45,948 bases of DNA from Bacteroidales bacterium (GTDB lineage: Bacteria; Bacteroidota; Bacteroidia; Bacteroidales; CG2-30-32-10): positions 1 through 45,948 of the forward strand of contig DAOQAK010000033.1 of NCBI GenBank assembly GCA_035353855.1. Reading direction: 5' to 3'. Under the pieces are notes generated by a model that saw nothing but the letters and a program-made list of their open reading frames with translations, was not told where the DNA came from and ran no database searches. The translations under genes were made by a program, and so were the position numbers. This document shows, one piece after another, positions 41,911 to 45,948 of the stretch. Numbering within the stretch: position 1 is the first letter of the stretch; each line of letters begins with the position of its first letter.

Positions 41911-42291
41911 TTAGTTACAGGACAATATATTCCCTACAGCATCCATAAATTCTTCATTGTGGAAGGGTTTCTCAATTATCTGAACAAATTTGTATTTGCA
42001 ACATTTTTCTTTTATCTTCTCTTTAGTATTTGAAACCATTAAAATCAACGGAGTACGTATGAGATTATAAATTTTTTCGGCATTATTTAATTCAACAAAA
42101 AAATCGGAAAGGCTTGTGTCGATAAGTATTAAATCGGCGTTATTATAATTTTTTCTTTTTGATATTGCTTCCTGCAGCGATGAAGCTATTCCAATTACGT
42201 TATGCCCCTGGGTAGATAAGCGCTCTTTGATATCTAAAGCGATAATTGCTTCATGCTCAATGATCAGTACATTTCTTTTTTTATTCAGCAT
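41911..42291 (-). CDS. Receiver-only response regulator
   Basis: The 126 residues form a single REC domain: acidic pocket EHEA (Glu12, Glu14), phospho-acceptor Asp58 in LILIDTSLSD, conserved Ser87 in MVSNT, and Lys108 in EKPF. There is no output domain, so it probably relays or sinks phosphate. No kinase lies next to it; the seven-PAS HisKA_2 kinase at 29196-32570 is the nearest candidate partner, but the distance makes this only a guess. The usual DD acidic pair is an EHE here. Confidence 0.88.
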   Translation of the reverse strand: MLNKKRNVLIIEHEAIIALDIKERLSTQGHNVIGIASSLQEAISKRKNYNNADLILIDTSLSDFFVELNNAEKIYNLIRTPLILMVSNTKEKIKEKCCKYKFVQIIEKPFHNEEFMDAVGNILSCN

Positions 42292-42359
42292 TTATATGTA
42301 TTCGTAAATGATTTTATGTATTTATACGCAGCATATATCTATAACGTTTCAATACTTGA

Positions 42360-45300
42360 TTATTTTATTAAAACAATCATTCCCATGTATTCGTGTTTTC
42401 TTCCTTTAATTGCAACAGCATTAATTTTGTATACATAAACACCTTGAATAATATCCGATGTTGAACCATTATTGTTTTCTGTTCCATTCCAGCCTTCTCC
42501 CCATTTTTCAGTTTCAAATACAATATTTCCCCAGCGGTTAAATATCAGCATATGATAATCTGTAGTATCAACATATGTTCCCTGGGGTAAAAAATAATCG
42601 TTCTTCCCATCGCCATTAGGAGTAAATGCATTAGGAATATAAATGGCATAATAATCATTTACATGAACAATATCGGTAACCGTATCGGTACATCCGTTTA
42701 CATCAACCACAACAAGCATTACTTCATATGTTCCGGTATCGCTATATTGATATTGTACATTCTGTCCTACATCAAAATTCCCATCACCAAAAATCCATTC
42801 CCAATTCATTATATCACCAACAGCACTTCCATAAAATGATACAGGGTTATCGATAATGGTTGTAATATGTGGATTGATATTTAAATTTGCTTCCGGTCCG
42901 AGTGTGCTGTTTACCGTTACTGTTGCTGTATCGGAACACATTCCTGAAAAAACAATGACTGTATATACACCGGCAGCAAGATTTGTTGCTGTTTCAGTAG
43001 TTTGCTGCGGGTTGGTACTCCATGAATAAGAATATGCCCCATTTCCGCCTGTTGCAAATGCTGTAGCTGTTCCGTTTCCTTGTCTGCACAAATCATTTTG
43101 CGATGTTACAATAACTTCTGGTCCGCTAAGTTCTCCTATGGTTACACTGGTAGATGCAGTACATCCGTTTGCATCAGATACTATTACTGAATAATTTCCT
43201 GATGCTACATTTTGCAAACTATCTGTTGTTTGTACAGGTGAAGAGTTCCACGAATACGAATAAGGTGCTGTACCATTTGAAACAGTTGTAATTGCCATAC
43301 CATCTGATGTTCCACAGCTAGCATCGTTTACCGATGCTGAAACGGATAAATTATTAACCTGACCTATTGTTACCGTTGAAATAGCGGTACATCCATTTAT
43401 ATCTGTTACCGTTACCGAATAATTTCCGGTAGGAACATTTTGTAAATCAGCCGTTGTCTGAATAGGCGAAGAATTCCATGAATATGAATATGGTGCGTTT
43501 CCTCCGGTAATAGTTGTCGTTGCCGAGCCATCAGAAGCGTTACAGGTTGCATTATTCACTAAGGAAGCAGAAACACTCAGGTCATTGATTTGACCTATTG
43601 TTACACTTGCTGAAGCGGTACATCCATTTATATCCGTTACTGTTACCGAATAATTTCCGGTAGGAACATTTTGTAAATTAGTGGTTGTTTGAACTGGTGT
43701 TGAATTCCATGAATAGGAATAAGTGGCAGTTCCTCCGCTAACAGTTGTTGTTGCAGCACCATTGGACGCTGTACAGTTTGCATCGTTAACTAAAGTAGCA
43801 GTAACGGACAAGTTGTTTATTTGACCAATAGTTACATTTGCTGTTGCAACGCATCCTGTAGAATCGGTAACCGTTACGGTATAATTTCCGGTAGGAACAT
43901 TTATTAAATCTGATGTTGTTTGAACTGGTGTTGAATTCCATGAATAGGAATATGGTTCGCTGCCTCCGCTTACAGTTGTTGTTGCATTACCATCCGATGC
44001 AATACAGTTTGCATCATTAACTAATGAAGCTGTTATTTGCGGACCATTAAGCTGACCAACTATAACACTAGTTGTTGCAGTACAACCATTAGCATCGGTA
44101 ACGGTTACTGTATAACTTCCAGCGATCACATTTATTAAATCAGGGGTGGTCTGTACAGGGTTTGAATTCCATATATAAGAATACGGTGACGATCCGCCTG
44201 TAACAATCGTTGTTGCATCACCATCAGACGCCTGACAATTAGCTAAAGTAACTGAATCAACACTAATATTCGGACCGGGAATATTATTTATTACAACCGA
44301 TGCCGATGAAGTGCATGAGCCGCATGATACCGTAACAGTATATGTCCCAGCTGATATATTCGACGCTGTTGATGTAGTTTGCACAGGTAATGTGTTCCAT
44401 AAATATGTATAATTTGTTGAACACGACGAACCTGTTATGCTTACAGTAGCGCTTCCATTTACTTTATTACAATTCTCATCTATTGTAGTTGTGGACAAGG
44501 AAACATGGTTTACGGTAACAGTAACATTGGCAGAAGCTGTTTGTGAACAATAATCAGTAATCGTAACGGAATATGTTGTTGTACTTGTTGGTGATACATT
44601 TATTGAACTCATAGTTGGATTTGTATTCCAAGTATATGAATACGGAGTAATTCCCCCGGAAACTGTTGCAGAAAGAGGTATGGTTGCTCCCCGACAAATT
44701 GTTGTATCATTATTTAAATTTACCTGTAGTAATGAATTATCCATTATATAGATAGTATCAGTCTGGGGAACACATCCACTTGTATAATTAATTATTACGG
44801 TTTCTGTCCCTTCATTTGTCCCATCAAAAATTGGATTGATAGGAATAGCAATAGAATCCTGACCTACAGGAATAGTAACACTTAAACCCGATGTATAATC
44901 TGTGCCGTTAACAGCTGTTCCTGTTAAAGTATAGTTTACAGTATATGGTGAAGTTGCAGGAGATGTTAACACAAAAGAAAAATACCCTTGAGAACAACCT
45001 TCTACTGCATTATTTCCAAATGTAGTATTCGAATAAGAAGAACTAACATTGCATACATTCGATGAAAAGCTATTGGCTTCAAGAAAAACACCCGAATCAT
45101 ATAAACCATTATAACCATCGGCAACAGCAAGTTTGATATGGTAGGTCTGACAGGGAACAACTTTACACCATGCTGTTAAAGGAGTTGTGAATCCTCCAAA
45201 AGCAATAGTAGTTCCGCCTAATGCCGCATTATCAACATAGTAATTTGAATAAGATAAAGATGTACATCCTGATGAATTATAACTACCTCCGGGAGTACCA

Positions 45301-45947
45301 TTATTCACACTATTCACCGAAACCGGTAAAGCAGTTCCGGGAATAAGAGCCATATTGTATTTGTTATAATTTCCGCCGGCAGGATTAGGTCCTGAAATAA
45401 AAAAAGCAAAAATATCCTGATACTGCGAACAAACATAATTCGGGTATTCTTCCGAACCAAAAACATAACGAAATCGAATGGTATCAGAAAGCGGAATAAA
45501 GTCAAATTCAAGAATGCAAGGATCGAATGTAGTACATGTATTTATCGCTGTTAAATCGGCATCGCCAGCCAAACCTAAATTGGTACTCATAAAATAAGTA
45601 GCCGGATTTGCAATTTGAGTAACAGTCCCTGTACATAAAATTATTCCATTATTTAATCCCAGGTTTGTTGTACTTCCATTAGTAAACTGAGCACGAGAAC
45701 CTGCCCCACCGGAATAAGAAATATTAGAAACCATAACGCCTCCGCCTATCAATACATTCTGAACTAACTGAGCCGGAGTAGGTGCAGTATTAATACTTAA
45801 CTGACAAAAAGATTTGTAATTATTAAATAGGGTCTGCTGATAAAACCTGAGCGTTCTGAAAATACAATAAAAATATAGAACTTTGCCATAAATAAATGCA
45901 AGAAAAAATGGCAAAAGCACAAAAAAGCCGTGCATCAAAACATCCAT
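42360..45947 (-). CDS. T9SS type B adhesin-like protein (choice-of-anchor L, SprB repeats)
   Basis: The 1195 residues contain: a hydrophobic N-terminus (about 5-28); a choice-of-anchor L domain from about 50 (QLSINTAPTPAQLVQNVLIG) with FRYVFGSEEYP; a middle beta region (about 300-400, GTAVNGTDYTSGLSVTIPVG); seven tandem SprB-like repeats of about 77 residues (42891-44498); a PKD-like domain (WEWIFGDGN); and a C-terminal T9SS type B (gliding-associated CHU_C) domain with IPNAFTPNGDGKNDYF and FNRWGNIVFE. It is likely a large cell-surface protein used in adhesion or gliding. The ATG at 45947-45945 is one base from the window edge, so the true start may be upstream; residues 25-47 do not look like a normal signal-to-domain junction. 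Confidence 0.88.
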   Translation of the reverse strand: MDVLMHGFFVLLPFFLAFIYGKVLYFYCIFRTLRFYQQTLFNNYKSFCQLSINTAPTPAQLVQNVLIGGGVMVSNISYSGGAGSRAQFTNGSTTNLGLNNGIILCTGTVTQIANPATYFMSTNLGLAGDADLTAINTCTTFDPCILEFDFIPLSDTIRFRYVFGSEEYPNYVCSQYQDIFAFFISGPNPAGGNYNKYNMALIPGTALPVSVNSVNNGTPGGSYNSSGCTSLSYSNYYVDNAALGGTTIAFGGFTTPLTAWCKVVPCQTYHIKLAVADGYNGLYDSGVFLEANSFSSNVCNVSSSYSNTTFGNNAVEGCSQGYFSFVLTSPATSPYTVNYTLTGTAVNGTDYTSGLSVTIPVGQDSIAIPINPIFDGTNEGTETVIINYTSGCVPQTDTIYIMDNSLLQVNLNNDTTICRGATIPLSATVSGGITPYSYTWNTNPTMSSINVSPTSTTTYSVTITDYCSQTASANVTVTVNHVSLSTTTIDENCNKVNGSATVSITGSSCSTNYTYLWNTLPVQTTSTASNISAGTYTVTVSCGSCTSSASVVINNIPGPNISVDSVTLANCQASDGDATTIVTGGSSPYSYIWNSNPVQTTPDLINVIAGSYTVTVTDANGCTATTSVIVGQLNGPQITASLVNDANCIASDGNATTTVSGGSEPYSYSWNSTPVQTTSDLINVPTGNYTVTVTDSTGCVATANVTIGQINNLSVTATLVNDANCTASNGAATTTVSGGTATYSYSWNSTPVQTTTNLQNVPTGNYSVTVTDINGCTASASVTIGQINDLSVSASLVNNATCNASDGSATTTITGGNAPYSYSWNSSPIQTTADLQNVPTGNYSVTVTDINGCTAISTVTIGQVNNLSVSASVNDASCGTSDGMAITTVSNGTAPYSYSWNSSPVQTTDSLQNVASGNYSVIVSDANGCTASTSVTIGELSGPEVIVTSQNDLCRQGNGTATAFATGGNGAYSYSWSTNPQQTTETATNLAAGVYTVIVFSGMCSDTATVTVNSTLGPEANLNINPHITTIIDNPVSFYGSAVGDIMNWEWIFGDGNFDVGQNVQYQYSDTGTYEVMLVVVDVNGCTDTVTDIVHVNDYYAIYIPNAFTPNGDGKNDYFLPQGTYVDTTDYHMLIFNRWGNIVFETEKWGEGWNGTENNNGSTSDIIQGVYVYKINAVAIKGRKHEYMGMIVLIK
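42891..44498 (-). repeat. Seven tandem SprB-like repeats inside the adhesin gene
   Basis: Seven units of about 230 bp encode about 77 residues each with the shared motif of form PYSYSWNSxPVQTT, GNYxVTVTDxNGCTA, VTIGQ. The middle units are nearly identical at DNA level over tens of bases: units 3 and 4 share gttgtttgaactggtgttg, and units 4 and 5 share the region around aatttccggtaggaacattt. Units 1 and 7 are more divergent, as expected when the array changes by recombination. Confidence 0.9.
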
Positions 45948-45948
45948 A

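Noticed and set aside
42891..44498. CRISPR or non-coding tandem repeat reading of the 230-bp array
   Set aside because: The units are in frame, encode SprB-like repeats and lie inside a large coding gene.

Overview
The window looks like a chromosomal segment of a Bacteroidota bacterium, probably a Bacteroidales-type lineage. The DNA is AT-rich. Several exported proteins carry type IX secretion (T9SS) type A or type B C-terminal sorting domains. TAnnTTTG-type -7 promoter boxes, typical of this phylum, precede many genes. The gene repertoire (choice-of-anchor L/SprB-repeat adhesin, fibrobacter-type paralogous domain protein, DUF3078, CotH/lamin-tail protein, type III pantothenate kinase, short GMP-mannose pyrophosphorylase) is also typical. 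No phage, IS transposase, CRISPR array or rRNA is visible. Two tRNAs are present: Phe-GAA and Gln-CUG.

Layout. 1-4296 holds a secreted carboxypeptidase-regulatory-domain protein, an SRAP/YedK DNA-crosslink protein, a DUF5131 (phage Gp37/Gp68) protein and a secreted LipL32-family protein, with two stretches of repeat-rich non-coding DNA. 4297-10858 is a minus-strand block: T9SS CotH-fold protein, nitroreductase, lipoprotein hydrolase, manC, SprT-like protein and a tiny lipoprotein. 10927-16863 carries mlaE-mlaF, deoC, cysC-cysD (no cysN) and recJ. 17075-22370 carries a YdeI/DUF1801 protein, a T9SS mini-protein paired with a FISUMP-domain protein, a thioredoxin-fold lipid-exterior protein, a second nitroreductase and a small membrane protein.

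22473-28869 has tRNA-Phe and then an envelope-biogenesis cluster: coaX, outer-membrane barrel, lptC, CNNM/CorC-type protein and a PpiD-like foldase. 29196-35912 has a seven-PAS HisKA_2 sensor kinase, a DUF3078 protein and a large unknown membrane protein with EF-hand-like loops. 35936-38607 (minus) has hflX, a four-helix membrane protein and trpS. 38881-41300 has tRNA-Gln, a lipoprotein, a GroES-like protein and an OmpA protein. 41386-45947 (minus) has a small secreted protein, an orphan receiver-domain protein and a T9SS type B adhesin with seven tandem SprB-like repeats.

Most genes are housekeeping or envelope functions, so the window is mainly ordinary core genome. The most unusual items are a LipL32-family protein outside Leptospira, a 144-bp cloverleaf-like element bounded by an 18-bp perfect inverted repeat (38661-38804), a 53-bp structured repeat present twice identically (1-53 and 16921-16973), a long palindromic non-coding element (about 2205-2355), and the EF-hand-like membrane protein. 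I do not see a clearly new multi-gene system; the candidates above are what I would test first.
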